From assembly GCA_023212645.1 (NCBI GenBank), contig JALBYC010000008.1, positions 310,001-374,000 on the forward strand: 64,000 nucleotides of DNA. Reading direction: 5' to 3'. Below are positions 1-9,877 of the stretch, piece after piece; position 1 is the first letter of the stretch; every line of letters begins with the position of its first letter. The stretch comes from Farysia itapuensis (Eukaryota; Basidiomycota; Ustilaginomycetes; Ustilaginales; Ustilaginaceae). The notes under the pieces are model-generated. The model did not search any database. It saw only the letters and a list, made by a program, of their open reading frames with translations, and was not told the DNA's origin. Made by a program: the position numbers and the translations under genes.

Positions 1-2289
1 CCTAGCACTCGAACCCACTCCTTTGCGCGCACCAACAGTGCGGCCAGCGGGATCAGCTCGCGTTCGGCTGCCTCTTATCGCGATCACAGAGACAAACAGG
101 CTACCCTCAGCCTCTTTTTGGGCTCCAACTCGCTCACAAAACTGCCCAGCGCACTTTTCCAACTGCACAACCTCCGCGTCCTATCGCTGCGTTCCAACAA
201 ACTCAAGTACCTCCCCCCCGCCATTGGCGACCTGCAGAACCTCTCTGAACTGCAAGTGGCCGCCAATGAGTTTGAATACCTGCCAGCCGAAATCCTGCGG
301 CTCAAGCTCGACGTGTTCACATGGTTTCCCAACCCATACTTTGCCAAACCACCCAAGACCGGTCTCCTCACTGTGCGACCCCTCCTCAGTCACAAGACCC
401 GCTATAGCCATCAGCTGGCGTTGTCCAAGCTAACAGAAGTGTCCGAGGTCACACCGGTCAAAGAGGACTCGGATGACCAGGCGCTGCAGCCACCGCCCCT
501 GCTCCGTCCACCTGTCGCCGGTCGACAGAGGCCGCTAGACCGCACGCGCTCCGATATGCAAGTCGAAGGCTTCCTGGCTCGTGGGATCGACAGGCTAAAC
601 ACCAGCGGAGTGCCTTCCATTCAGGAGGACGAGGACAATGGACCGGATACAGAGGACCGACAGTCCTCATTTGCCGACACAGAGACAGACTCTACCCGTG
701 CTTCCGTTGTTGACAGCACTGACGATGCAGAGGCACAGCGCCAGAGAATCCTCGAAGCTGCATTCGAGGAAGACGAGACGGACGATGTTCCTCTCGCCGA
801 TTCTACGCTGACAGACAATGACAGCACTTTTCTCCGAGGCAAAGTCGTTGGACGCTCCCGTGTGCTAGGTCAGAAACAGGTAGCTGGTCTGCCCACTCTG
901 ACCGAACTTTGCATCCGCAAATTGCTTGGTCCGTACGATGTCACGCAGCACGAAGAAGGGCTAGCCTCGCCATTTCTGTCTCCCGTCGTGCAGGGCGTTC
1001 GCAGACCAAGTCGCAGCCGAAGCGCATCTCGTGCTGGTACTCCGCAATTTGGGCCCCAGGCAAGGGTTCGCTCCACCTCTTTTGGCTCGGCAGGAGCGCG
1101 TACACGCAGCTTTAGCTCCAATGGCGGGCCTGAGGACAGTAAGCTGGGCAAACGAGTGCCAACTTTACTCGAAGCGTACGAAAACGGAACGCTGCAGAGT
1201 GTGGTGGGCGAAGTCAGTCGTGGCCTAGTATCAATGCTGGAAGCAGCTCGTCGCAGTGCAACGCACGACTGGGGCACAAAAGCTCGCATGCCACGGACGT
1301 CGACATCGATGAAAAAGACTCCTTTTGCACGCACTCAGTCCACGCTCGGCGCCTTCCCCACGGATCAAGATCCGGCTCTGCTGAAAACGGCCGAAGCATC
1401 CCCTGCACACGCAGACGAGGACGAAGAGGAATGTGATTTGTTCGGCAGCATAGATGCGCCAGGATCGCTGGACCGGGGCGACGACGCGAATCACAATCCC
1501 TGGTACTCGCGTTGTCCCAATGCGAAGCACTGCGAGGAGCGTGACTGCTCTCCAAACCGCGGCGGCAACCTAGAACTGTTACGAACTCGTCATGGTTTCG
1601 GCTCAAGCAGCAGCATTTCCAGCTTGGGCACAACACTGGGCCGTGCCGGCAAGCCGGATGCGCAGGATTTGGGTCATGAGAGTTCGGCATCAGCAAGCTC
1701 TGACGGCGGTGCAGGTGGACGTCATTCTCCCATCTCGCAGTCGTCTTCGTTGGGCACAGTTGGACAGGGACTGGAGAGCGGCTCCACCTCGTCTCTGGCT
1801 TCCGGCCCGTATTCACACGTTCGCTTCAGTTCCCCTGCGCGTCCTCACGCTGCTCTGTCTTCCACCCGGCCTCTGCCCAGCAGCGGTGCACGAAGTTTGT
1901 CTCACCGTCCCAACAGCACCAACTTTGTGCGCGGATTCTCGTCGCTCTCCGTGCTGTCTGCATCCGGTATGCGATCCAACTCCTTCGCGGCCGCCTTGGC
2001 AGAAGCCGAGGCGGAACGAGACTGGCCACTGACCGAAGCACAACACCGCACGGCACCCATCTTTAGCAAGCCTGTCGAAACTCGACTGGAATGGATCTCC
2101 CACATTGGCGGGATCAAGGTGGCCAAGCTCAATGACGCCCACGTCGACTTGGACCAGGCACAGCATGCGCAGGACGATGAAGAGAATCATCGCAGTCTGT
2201 TGGGTACCATGACGCCGTTTGAGAACAGAGACCTGATCCCTATCCTTTGGCGTGGCTGCAGCAAGGGCTGTCTCGACTTTCTTATCTAG
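1..2289 (+). CDS. Leucine-rich repeat protein, 5' end outside window
   Basis: The reading frame is open from base 1 with no ATG before the repeats, so the N-terminus lies beyond the left edge. Residues encoded at about 106-310 form two to three leucine-rich repeats (LGSNSLTKLP, LRSNKLKYLP, VAANEFEYLP). The remaining ~620 residues are mostly Ser-, Arg- and acidic-rich and look disordered. They hold a few ordered islands: LTELCIRKLL, a Cys-rich NPWYSRCPNAKHCEE patch, and a C-terminus ending in LWRGCSKGCLDFL. An LRR head, a disordered body and a Cys-containing tail fit a family of fungal LRR proteins probably used for protein binding, but I cannot assign a pathway. The stop lies 147 bp before the preferred start of the next gene on the same strand. 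Confidence 0.75.
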   Translation, partial: PSTRTHSFARTNSAASGISSRSAASYRDHRDKQATLSLFLGSNSLTKLPSALFQLHNLRVLSLRSNKLKYLPPAIGDLQNLSELQVAANEFEYLPAEILRLKLDVFTWFPNPYFAKPPKTGLLTVRPLLSHKTRYSHQLALSKLTEVSEVTPVKEDSDDQALQPPPLLRPPVAGRQRPLDRTRSDMQVEGFLARGIDRLNTSGVPSIQEDEDNGPDTEDRQSSFADTETDSTRASVVDSTDDAEAQRQRILEAAFEEDETDDVPLADSTLTDNDSTFLRGKVVGRSRVLGQKQVAGLPTLTELCIRKLLGPYDVTQHEEGLASPFLSPVVQGVRRPSRSRSASRAGTPQFGPQARVRSTSFGSAGARTRSFSSNGGPEDSKLGKRVPTLLEAYENGTLQSVVGEVSRGLVSMLEAARRSATHDWGTKARMPRTSTSMKKTPFARTQSTLGAFPTDQDPALLKTAEASPAHADEDEEECDLFGSIDAPGSLDRGDDANHNPWYSRCPNAKHCEERDCSPNRGGNLELLRTRHGFGSSSSISSLGTTLGRAGKPDAQDLGHESSASASSDGGAGGRHSPISQSSSLGTVGQGLESGSTSSLASGPYSHVRFSSPARPHAALSSTRPLPSSGARSLSHRPNSTNFVRGFSSLSVLSASGMRSNSFAAALAEAEAERDWPLTEAQHRTAPIFSKPVETRLEWISHIGGIKVAKLNDAHVDLDQAQHAQDDEENHRSLLGTMTPFENRDLIPILWRGCSKGCLDFLI

Positions 2290-2436
2290 CCACACTCTCT
2301 GCCTTGGCCCCAAAATGTTATCATGCCGTATTTGTGTGTGAAGTGCTTGTCCGAACATCCGACGATGCGTGTGATTCCGAAAAATATGCAACTCGGACCA
2401 CCCTTTCGTTCGCGTTTTACACTTGTGACCACCGCC

Positions 2437-3105
2437 ATGTCTGTAGCATCCAACGGAGGGCCAAAGTTGCCACCGAATGCGTCTCGTCTGCCACAGACGG
2501 CGCAGTTGGACGCACTGCTGACCATTATTCGCGACACAACCACTCCTCGCTCCGACTTTATCTTTTACTCGGATCGGATCATCCGACTGCTGGTGGAAGA
2601 GGGACTGAATCATCTGCCAACGGTTCCGCAGAAGGTCTTGACACCGACAGGGGCCGAGTACAATGGTGTATCGTTCGAGGGACGTATCTGTGGAGTGTCG
2701 ATCTTGCGGGCGGGCGAGGCGATGGAAGCTGGACTGCGCGAGTGTTGTCGCAGCGTTCGCATCGGCAAGATCCTAATCCAGCGTGACGAAGAGACGGCAC
2801 AACCCAAACTCTTCTACGCCAAACTACCGGAAGACATTGCCGACCGTTGGGTCTTGCTCCTAGACCCCATGCTTGCCACAGGTGGCAGTGCGATCAAGGC
2901 CATCCAGGTTCTGCTCGAAAACGGCGTCAACCCGGAACGGATCCTGTTTCTCAATCTCATCGCCAGCCCGGAAGGTCTCCACAACATGCACGCCACCTAC
3001 CCTCAAGTCAAGGTCATCTCTGCCTGGGTCGACGACCGCTTAGACGAGAAATCCTACATCATTCCCGGTCTAGGCGACTATGGCGATCGATATTATAGCG
3101 GATAG
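2437..3105 (+). CDS. FUR1: Uracil phosphoribosyltransferase (Fur1)
   Basis: Pyrimidine salvage enzyme that converts uracil and PRPP to UMP; in fungi it also activates 5-fluorouracil. The 222-residue protein matches the family end to end: FIFYSDRIIRLLVEEGLNHLP, GVSILRAGE, RSVRIGKILIQRDEET, the PRPP-binding loop LLDPMLATGGS, and the C-terminal PGLGDYGDRYY. An in-frame ATG at 2323 would add 38 residues but lies only 33 bp after the upstream stop. The ATG at 2437 is in good context (ccgccATG) and leaves a 147-bp leader, so I prefer it. The stop is 19 bp from the convergent VPS25 stop. Confidence 0.95.
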   Translation: MSVASNGGPKLPPNASRLPQTAQLDALLTIIRDTTTPRSDFIFYSDRIIRLLVEEGLNHLPTVPQKVLTPTGAEYNGVSFEGRICGVSILRAGEAMEAGLRECCRSVRIGKILIQRDEETAQPKLFYAKLPEDIADRWVLLLDPMLATGGSAIKAIQVLLENGVNPERILFLNLIASPEGLHNMHATYPQVKVISAWVDDRLDEKSYIIPGLGDYGDRYYSG

Positions 3106-3124
3106 TTTTGCGCAAGGAAGAATC

Positions 3125-3793
3125 TTATACAAACTTGACACCTTCGCCATCGTCCGCTTCGGTGCCGGCAAAGATCTGTGCTTTGCCCTGCGATTTCAAG
3201 ATCTTGAGGGCTTGTCGCAACAGCTCTATTGGCATGTTGTAGAATTCTGTGTATGAGCATGTCAGTCTTTTCGTTTCGCGATCATAATAGTAACGGGACA
3301 TGAACGTACCTTGTGACTCGACAAGTTCGCCCTGTTGGAGCTCAAACATGGTCATGATGCTCTTGTTCTGGCCGGTGCTAGTGACCCACGTGTAGATGGT
3401 GTCGGCCCATTCTTGGGGTGATTTCCAGTAGATGGTGGCCTTGGTTGCGCCAAGACCCGACGCCGCTGCCGATGCAGAGGCAGATGCAGGGAGGTCCTGC
3501 CACTGCGCCTGTTTGTGTACCACCAGATCCGCCAGCACCTGTCGTATAGACTCTGGAGTTAGAGAGCGTTGGATCTGGGTGTTGGTAAACATGGCTTTGT
3601 GTGCCTCATCCTGCCCAGACACGGCCAGCGTAAAGATACGATGCTGTCGGCAGTAGTCGAGTATCAATTTGCGCCATTGCACCAGCTGCTGCGCGCGTGA
3701 CTGTGGATTTGGCTGCAGAGTATAAAACGGCGGGAAAGAATGGATCGGCGGAAAGGCGAACGCACCGCCACTCGATGCTGTGCTCGTGCTCAT
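3125..3793 (-). CDS. VPS25: ESCRT-II subunit Vps25
   Basis: Component of the ESCRT-II complex, which sorts ubiquitinated membrane proteins into multivesicular bodies. The protein shows the Vps25 N-terminal PPF(Y)TLQPN motif, LVQWRKLILDYC, and winged-helix repeats ending in the family-typical GVKFV. I infer one intron, 3247-3309 (63 nt; donor GTACGT, a CTGAC branch-like site, acceptor ACAG). It is a multiple of three and contains no stop, so the unspliced frame stays open. Removing it joins ...GELVESQ to EFYNMPIELL..., which matches the family, whereas the 21 inserted residues (GTFMSRYYYD...) do not. The spliced protein is 201 aa from exons 3793-3310 and 3246-3125. Confidence 0.9.
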   Translation of the reverse strand: MSTSTASSGGAFAFPPIHSFPPFYTLQPNPQSRAQQLVQWRKLILDYCRQHRIFTLAVSGQDEAHKAMFTNTQIQRSLTPESIRQVLADLVVHKQAQWQDLPASASASAAASGLGATKATIYWKSPQEWADTIYTWVTSTGQNKSIMTMFELQQGELVESQGTFMSRYYYDRETKRLTCSYTEFYNMPIELLRQALKILKSQGKAQIFAGTEADDGEGVKFV

Positions 3794-4195
3794 CCCCCCC
3801 TCTTAGACGCTGCACCCTATCATTGGTGATAGAGCAGAAGTGGAAATTGGAAAACATGTGGAGCCTTGGGGCGGCGCCAAGGCCAGGCGGTGGGCGCGCT
3901 ACATTTGGTCTGAGCGCACTCGTCGGCCTTTCCGCTTCAACGGCAGACGCTCGCTGTTGACGACGCCGATCGAATTACAACCTGGCCAAATGTTGTTGCC
4001 CTCAAGACCATCATCACTGCCAAGCCTGCACACGTCTTGCGCTTGATCGTCGCGTTTAGCTCGCATGAATTACTGGCGGAATGGCTAGAGAAAATGCATT
4101 TTAACCGCTAATTCGGGTGCACGGGTGATCCGAAAACGCCAATTTTCCTGGGCCCATCTTTCTTCTGCTTCCATCGCAATCACACCACCCCCCCA
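3794..4195. promoter_or_regulatory. Divergent VPS25 / RXT3 promoter region
   Basis: This 402-bp gap between two divergent starts has no convincing gene. It contains a perfect 12-bp palindrome AAAATGCATTTT at 4091-4102, about 95 bp before the RXT3 ATG, and a CCACC/CACCAC-rich leader just before that start. No clear TATA box was seen. Confidence 0.5.
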
Positions 4196-7100
4196 ATGGC
4201 ACCACCACCACCACCTCCTCCGCCACCGTCGCAGATACAGAGGTCACCAGGCGGTGTATCTTCGTCATCGAATTACTCGGGTGCCCCATCTCATCGCTAT
4301 CCAAACGCACCACCGCTGTCACCGCCACCACCCGCATCGGCTACTAATTCGCTTCCACCGCTGCGACATCCGCCCCCCACGCATATGGACGAGCAGCGTG
4401 CACCACCTCGCGACCGATGGTGGCAATCCAATGCGCCACCTCCTCCCCCATCTCTTCCTGGCGCAAATCATCGATCCGATGTCATGAGCATGACTTCCAT
4501 TCTGGGAGCGGGTGCAGCTATGCAGGAAGATTCGCGAGGAGCACCTATCCGATACGACCGCGAACGTGAACTCGAACGGGATAGAGGACGCGAAAGGGAC
4601 TGGGAATGGGAACGAGAGCGTGCTCGCGCCTCTCACTACACTGGTCCTCCGGGTCGACACCCCCCGCCCAGTCCTGGATCTCGTCAAGAAGGTCTGGACA
4701 GACGCTCTCCCGTCGCCTCTTTCAATACCGCCGCCAGTCCAGGCAGGAGGGCTGACGCGGATGAAGCAGCTTACCATCGTGACCGCGAGTGGGAGCGCGA
4801 ACGGGAACGCGAAATCGATCGGGACCGAGAAATGAGGTGGCGAGCTTCGCAACGTCCCGGCGCGGCTGCGTCCGACATGAGCTCTTCCTCCCACGCGCGT
4901 CGACCAAGTGGCGACGTTCGGTATGCCATGGGTGCACCCGAGCCTCCACGCAGTCCGCAAGAGACTTTTCCACCTTCCATGGCTCTGCGCAAAAGTCCCA
5001 TCGCTGGGCATCCCGCGTATGCTGGAGCTTCACGCGGCACCCCAGGCGGCGCTCCCCCGCGTAGTCATGCTCGCCAACCAAGCGGAGACATGCCCCTTCC
5101 ACCGCTCGGCCGCGAGAGTCCGCCTCGACACGCAGGCTATGCGAGTCACTACGACGATCCACGAGCACCCTCAGGCCATGGTGGAATGCCTCCACCCAAT
5201 CGATCACCCGAACGCATGCGTCCTCCTCCGCCGCACAGCGCCTACGACCAGCCATCGGACCGCGAGAGAGACCGAGAGTACGAGAGAGAAATGCGCATGC
5301 TGGATCGCGATCGAGACATGATGGTGTCCACCGATCGCTACGGTCGTCGAGTTCTTCCCTCTGACAATGGCCCGAGCCATATGATGATGGACGATGCACA
5401 CATGTACGATCGATACGGACCACGAGGCCCGCCTTCTGGCGGTCCGCCCGGTGCTCCTTCATCAGCACGATCGGCAAGCCGTGGCTTCGATGAGCGAGGT
5501 CCCCCTCCGCTGCCCTACCCTCCTTCGAGTCCTACTCATATTCGCGAGCAAGATCGCAGCCGCAAAGACCCAGGACCGCCACCCCTCAGCTCCCGCGACC
5601 GCGATCAGACAGACTACCATCCGCGTGAAACGTCAGCCCCTGCCCTTCCCCGGCATCGCGAGGAGCGAGGACCGCCACTGCACTACGAGCAAGAACGACC
5701 CCTGCGCTCGGGTCCACCGCCACTTGCTGCCTCTACCAAACTCGAGCCTGGTGTGATCCCTGCAGCAGCCCGAAGACCTACTACACTGTCGCCGACCACG
5801 GAGCGAGGCGCGCCTTTCCGTGACGCTCCGCCACCTCCACACAGAGGCCCATCCATGCCTCCGTACGCCACCGATCGCGATCACCGCGAACGCGAGCTCC
5901 CCCCACGCGATACCCGGGAAGCAGACTTTGCTCAGCAAGAGCGAGAGCGCGAACACATGCAATTTGTCGAGAGGGAGCAGCGAGCTCAGCAGCAACAGCT
6001 CGAACGCGAGCGTCGAGAACATGAGCTCGAGATGGAACGTGAGCGTACTTTGCAGGAAAAGGAAGCGTCACGAGAGAAGAAAGAACGCCGCCGCGAGAAG
6101 CAGCAAGCCGAAAAGCACGCCGCTGCCGAGCGCGAGCGTCAGGCGCAAGCTCAAGCCCAAGCCCAGGCACAAGCTGTGCCGAGTGCAGCGAGTCAAGTGC
6201 CCATCGAGCAGGGTGAAGTCGTGCATGGCCGCGCACCGCCCGCTGCCAGTCTGGAAGAAGCACTGATCATTACAGCGCAACAGCACGCGGCTGCGTTCGG
6301 ACGCGCTCCTACCTTGGCCGACTTCCAGCAAGCTGCTGCTGCTGTCGGCTATCCACCGGGTGCACCTCTCCCGCCGGGCCTTTTCCCACCTGGCTTTATG
6401 CCACCGCCTGATGCCGCATCGCAGCAGCCCCATGTTGTTCGAGATCCGAATGCAGGCCCTCGAGTGGACAGTGAGCCGGTATGGCTCTACCTCGAGCTGT
6501 GCGAGCGAGACGAAGCCATTCGTCGCGCACAACGCCTGCCGCTCGATGTACTGGCGGAAGAGCAGAAAGCTGAAGTCGAGGCAGAACTGCAAGGGTTGCC
6601 CATTCCCGCACCCCTGCCGGAGAAGGGCGACAAAGCTGCCGAAGCAAGCAAACAAGATTCAAGCATCGCTGAAACCCCACTAGACCCGCTTCCGCGCCAC
6701 CTGGTCGGGATGGACAAAGGGCGGCCTGTGCGCCACCTTGGCTCTTGGATCTACGACTCGACTGTGGACCCTCTGTTTCCTGCCGAGCTGTTGGCGCGAA
6801 ACGTTGGCGCAACACTTGAAGTGCGCATCCCTGGCACGCTGCTCAGCTCCAGCTCGCGTCGAGCGGGAGCCGGTCCCGTATGGCACGAGTATCTGCGCAT
6901 GGAAGCCGAGTGTCTCTCACGCTGTCAGGTCGGCGAAGAACTTAAAGCGTACATGGACGGCGAGAGTTGCCATTTGGCGCTCAACGGACCGACTGGGGTC
7001 GACAGCTGGAAGTTGGGCTGGCGAGGGAAAGAGCATGCGCGGATGAGCTTGGAGATGCGCATCGAAGAGCGCGTCGCCGAGGCTCAGCTGTTTGGCGATG

Positions 7101-7885
7101 CCGTACCCGGCCAGACAGATCCTGTTGCCGACGACGGGAAAAAGCCAGAAGAAAATACGGAGGACAAGGATGCCAAGCCAACGGATGAAGAAATGCCATC
7201 GCAAACTGCAGAAGATAAAGCCGAAGCAACGCCCGCCGACAAAGCTGTGGAAGCTGGCACCACGGAAGTGGACAGGCGCGGCGATGGGTCAGCGTGGGAC
7301 TTTTGGCGACTGAATCCACTCCTACGCCGCAAGTTGTGGGGGACGGACGTATATACGGACGACTCGGACGTGCTTGCAATGTGTGTGCACGCAGGCTGGG
7401 TGGAAGGACCGTCGCTGGAAGAAGAGGGAGTGCCAGCCTGGGTCCCGCCAGGCCGTGCGGCCCGCGCGTGGACCAAGCTCGGCCCTTTGCCGCCCAAGAT
7501 TGCTGCCTCATTATCATCATCATCGTCGCCGCTGAGCCAGGGAAGCGCGATGCGGTCGAGCGATCTGAGTGTGGTGCTGCGCATCGCTCCGAAGCTGATT
7601 GCTTACAAGGGCTGTCAACGTGGCGGGATCAAATCGCGCTCGTGGGGAAATACGCACGACGGCGTCTCGCTGGTGGTGGAAAGCGTCGAGCTGAAGCCAC
7701 CGGGCTATGCACACGGCAAAGGACGTGCGAGCGCCAAACGTCGGATCGACCAACTGGCCTGGGCCGCCAGCGCTACCACTCTCGTCCCCGCGGCCAAGAA
7801 GCACGTTTCTGCCACTCCCGAAACGCCTGCAGCCCCCCCACCACGGCCGCCACGTTACTTTTGGGACGTTGCCGTACCCGCTTAG
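4196..7885 (+). CDS. RXT3: Rxt3-like subunit of the Rpd3L histone deacetylase complex
   Basis: A 1229-residue protein. Residues 1-560 are Pro-rich and RD/RE-rich low complexity with runs such as RDREWERERERE. Residues about 580-665 are a charged, coiled-coil-prone segment (QQQLERERREHELEMERE). The C-terminal ~400 residues are folded and carry the recognisable Rxt3 signature: PVRHLGSWIYDSTVDPLFP near residue 843, then LNPLLRRKLWGTDVYTDDSD, CVHAGWVEG, and VVLRIAPKLIAYKGCQRGGI with a S(R)SWGNTHDG stretch. In yeasts Rxt3 belongs to the large Rpd3/Sin3 deacetylase complex. The assignment is from motif memory, not a search. An acidic Lys/Glu-rich insert (around residues 980-1030) interrupts the domain. 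No introns are apparent. Confidence 0.75.
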   Translation: MAPPPPPPPPPSQIQRSPGGVSSSSNYSGAPSHRYPNAPPLSPPPPASATNSLPPLRHPPPTHMDEQRAPPRDRWWQSNAPPPPPSLPGANHRSDVMSMTSILGAGAAMQEDSRGAPIRYDRERELERDRGRERDWEWERERARASHYTGPPGRHPPPSPGSRQEGLDRRSPVASFNTAASPGRRADADEAAYHRDREWEREREREIDRDREMRWRASQRPGAAASDMSSSSHARRPSGDVRYAMGAPEPPRSPQETFPPSMALRKSPIAGHPAYAGASRGTPGGAPPRSHARQPSGDMPLPPLGRESPPRHAGYASHYDDPRAPSGHGGMPPPNRSPERMRPPPPHSAYDQPSDRERDREYEREMRMLDRDRDMMVSTDRYGRRVLPSDNGPSHMMMDDAHMYDRYGPRGPPSGGPPGAPSSARSASRGFDERGPPPLPYPPSSPTHIREQDRSRKDPGPPPLSSRDRDQTDYHPRETSAPALPRHREERGPPLHYEQERPLRSGPPPLAASTKLEPGVIPAAARRPTTLSPTTERGAPFRDAPPPPHRGPSMPPYATDRDHRERELPPRDTREADFAQQEREREHMQFVEREQRAQQQQLERERREHELEMERERTLQEKEASREKKERRREKQQAEKHAAAERERQAQAQAQAQAQAVPSAASQVPIEQGEVVHGRAPPAASLEEALIITAQQHAAAFGRAPTLADFQQAAAAVGYPPGAPLPPGLFPPGFMPPPDAASQQPHVVRDPNAGPRVDSEPVWLYLELCERDEAIRRAQRLPLDVLAEEQKAEVEAELQGLPIPAPLPEKGDKAAEASKQDSSIAETPLDPLPRHLVGMDKGRPVRHLGSWIYDSTVDPLFPAELLARNVGATLEVRIPGTLLSSSSRRAGAGPVWHEYLRMEAECLSRCQVGEELKAYMDGESCHLALNGPTGVDSWKLGWRGKEHARMSLEMRIEERVAEAQLFGDAVPGQTDPVADDGKKPEENTEDKDAKPTDEEMPSQTAEDKAEATPADKAVEAGTTEVDRRGDGSAWDFWRLNPLLRRKLWGTDVYTDDSDVLAMCVHAGWVEGPSLEEEGVPAWVPPGRAARAWTKLGPLPPKIAASLSSSSSPLSQGSAMRSSDLSVVLRIAPKLIAYKGCQRGGIKSRSWGNTHDGVSLVVESVELKPPGYAHGKGRASAKRRIDQLAWAASATTLVPAAKKHVSATPETPAAPPPRPPRYFWDVAVPA

Positions 7886-7952
7886 AGGACGCTCACACAC
7901 ACACACTCGCGGGACAGTAGCAGCGTAGGAAAATCCCAAAGGGTAGATCTCT

Positions 7953-9743
7953 TTATTTGGATGTGAACTTTTTCAGTGGATCTGAGCGTTTCTTTTTCTT
8001 CTTGTTGGCTGGTGTTTTGGCATTCTTGGGCTTGTTCTTGGGAACGTAAGGCGTGTTGCCGGTGGTAGTGCTGTGTTTGGGGTGAACGGCGCCGATGATG
8101 GTGGGAACGAGGTAGGCGGGGACGTGTTTCAAGTGTTGTTGAGTGGCACGTTGGTTGAGCAAAGGTTTGTCGTGCTGGAGAAAGGCGAGGTCGTCAGGAT
8201 GGTCTTGGAAGTGGGACTGGAGTTTGGTGCTTGTGAGAATCTCTGTCTTCAACTCCTTGATTCTGGCTTCACGGATCAAGGGTTTTGTGATGCTTTTCAG
8301 CGTGTCGATGACGCGGTAGTGGAAAGCGTCGATGGTTTTCTCGTCGTACTTCCATTCGGCTAGAGCGTTGTGGTAGTGTTGTTGAAGTTGGGCTAGCAGG
8401 GGTTGATCGTTCTGGGTAGAGGGGAGGACGAGATGTTTGTGTTTGCCGTAGGATTCTGTGGGTACGACAAAGCTGATGGCCGTACCACTTGCCCCACCAC
8501 GAGCCGTTCGACCAACACGATGCGTATACGCATCGATAGACGTCGGTAAGTCAAAGTTAATCACGCAGGCGACGTTGATGAAATCGACGCCTCTCGAAAC
8601 ACCAAACTCTCCCGCCCCCGCCCCCGCCTTTGCCCCAGCAGCACCGCCGCCGCCGCCGCTACTGCTGCTGCTGCTGCTAGAGTCGGCTTCGTCCGTGGCG
8701 ACAATGTAGTCGAATCTACCCTTGTTAAACTCCTGTACGATACTGTAGCGTGAATTGATTGGTAGCTCGCCGTTGAGTACACAGGCGCGTAGGCCAAACT
8801 TTTCGAGAAACAGCTTGAGACGGTATCCGCGCTCGACGTGGTTGACAAACAGAATGGCTTTCCCGCGGACAAGTTTGAGCTTGAGAATGACGTAGACCAG
8901 CAAGAACTTGTGCTGTTCGTCTGCGAGTGCGTAGAACTGGGTGAGGGCTGGATTGGCGCTGTCGTCATTGGTGTCTGTATGGGTGAGTGTGAGAGTGACG
9001 GGGTTTCGGAGGAGGAGACCTTTCAACTTGCCCACGTCCTGCGTCATGGTAGCCGACATGAGAAACGTTTGGAAGTGGCTTGGGAGGAAGTTTCCGCCTA
9101 CGAGGAGGGAGCGTGTATCGGCGTCGTGACCGTAGCTGAGGATGAGGTCGGCTTCGTCGATGGCGAGTGTGTGTAGGGCTTTGAGATGGAGTGCGCCATT
9201 CTGCGCGTACGCCAGTGCTCTCGACGGCGTCGCCACCACTACATCCGGCTTCTCCGACAGCAACAATTTCGTCACTTTATCACTGCCGCCACCCGTATCG
9301 CGCGCAATGTTGGCTGTCTTGACCACCTCGCGCAGGTAGGCAGTGGCTGCACTGACATGGTGGTACACCTGTTCGGCAAGTTCCCTCGTCGGCACGAGAA
9401 TCAACGCCCTCGTCTGCTGGTACTCGGCCGACGACTTGGACAGCGCCGCTTTCGCCAGCACAACCGTCTGGATGATGGGCAGAGCGTAGGCCAGCGTTTT
9501 CCCACTCCCCGTCGGCGCGCGTGCCAGAATATCCTTGCCGGACAACGCCAATGGAATCGCCTTTTGCTGAATCGGCGTAGGAATGCCAAAGCCCAGATCT
9601 CCCAACGCTCGCAACACCCGTGCGTCGAGCAGGTGTGCAAACACACCAAACCCCTTCTCCTCCGCCTCCTTCTGCGTCGGCAACATCCGCGACGAACTCG
9701 AAGATGGTCCTGCAACTGCGTCCGTCATCATCGTCGTTATCAT
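7953..9743 (-). CDS. DBP9: DEAD-box ATP-dependent RNA helicase Dbp9
   Basis: Ribosome-biogenesis helicase acting on the 60S pre-ribosome in the nucleolus. Helicase motifs are in order: Q-motif [13 protein letters not shown], motif [11 protein letters not shown], Ia VPTRELAEQ, motif [14 protein letters not shown], motif III SATMT, and [12 protein letters not shown]. The [10 protein letters not shown] after DEAD and the [10 protein letters not shown] segment are typical of Dbp9/DDX56. A low-complexity Ser/Gly/Ala insert ([13 protein letters not shown]...) sits between IVATDEAD and [10 protein letters not shown], enlarging a loop in the second RecA domain. The C-terminus is Lys-rich (NKKKKKRS), probably nucleolar targeting. 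The first ATG is at 9743 (596 aa). It is divergent from the U2AF gene. Confidence 0.92.
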   Translation of the reverse strand: MITTMMTDAVAGPSSSSSRMLPTQKEAEEKGFGVFAHLLDARVLRALGDLGFGIPTPIQQKAIPLALSGKDILARAPTGSGKTLAYALPIIQTVVLAKAALSKSSAEYQQTRALILVPTRELAEQVYHHVSAATAYLREVVKTANIARDTGGGSDKVTKLLLSEKPDVVVATPSRALAYAQNGALHLKALHTLAIDEADLILSYGHDADTRSLLVGGNFLPSHFQTFLMSATMTQDVGKLKGLLLRNPVTLTLTHTDTNDDSANPALTQFYALADEQHKFLLVYVILKLKLVRGKAILFVNHVERGYRLKLFLEKFGLRACVLNGELPINSRYSIVQEFNKGRFDYIVATDEADSSSSSSSSGGGGGAAGAKAGAGAGEFGVSRGVDFINVACVINFDLPTSIDAYTHRVGRTARGGASGTAISFVVPTESYGKHKHLVLPSTQNDQPLLAQLQQHYHNALAEWKYDEKTIDAFHYRVIDTLKSITKPLIREARIKELKTEILTSTKLQSHFQDHPDDLAFLQHDKPLLNQRATQQHLKHVPAYLVPTIIGAVHPKHSTTTGNTPYVPKNKPKNAKTPANKKKKKRSDPLKKFTSK

Positions 9744-9877
9744 CAAAAAGTTTTTTTTTTGTTTTTCTCCAAAAATATATAAAATTCCGTTGGACGTTGG
9801 ACCCTGAAGAAGACGGGGCTGTCGAATTCGGCCGATACTTTCTTTGCCCCCTCAAACCACCATCATCATCATCGGCT
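9744..9877. promoter_or_regulatory. Divergent DBP9 / U2AF1 promoter with TATA and poly-T tract
   Basis: This 134-bp intergenic region has a T-rich tract at about 9751-9768 and a TATATAAAA sequence at 9776-9784, roughly 95 bp upstream of the U2AF1 ATG and oriented toward it. A promoter this short must serve both genes. Confidence 0.55.

Noticed and set aside
2323..2436. Upstream in-frame ATG extending uracil phosphoribosyltransferase by 38 residues
   Set aside because: Only 33 bp from the preceding stop and not needed by the family; kept as an alternative start.
8590..8705. Second DEAD tetrapeptide and Ser/Gly run in DBP9, considered as an intron or frameshift
   Set aside because: In frame, no splice sites, and flanked by conserved helicase motifs, so it is a low-complexity loop.
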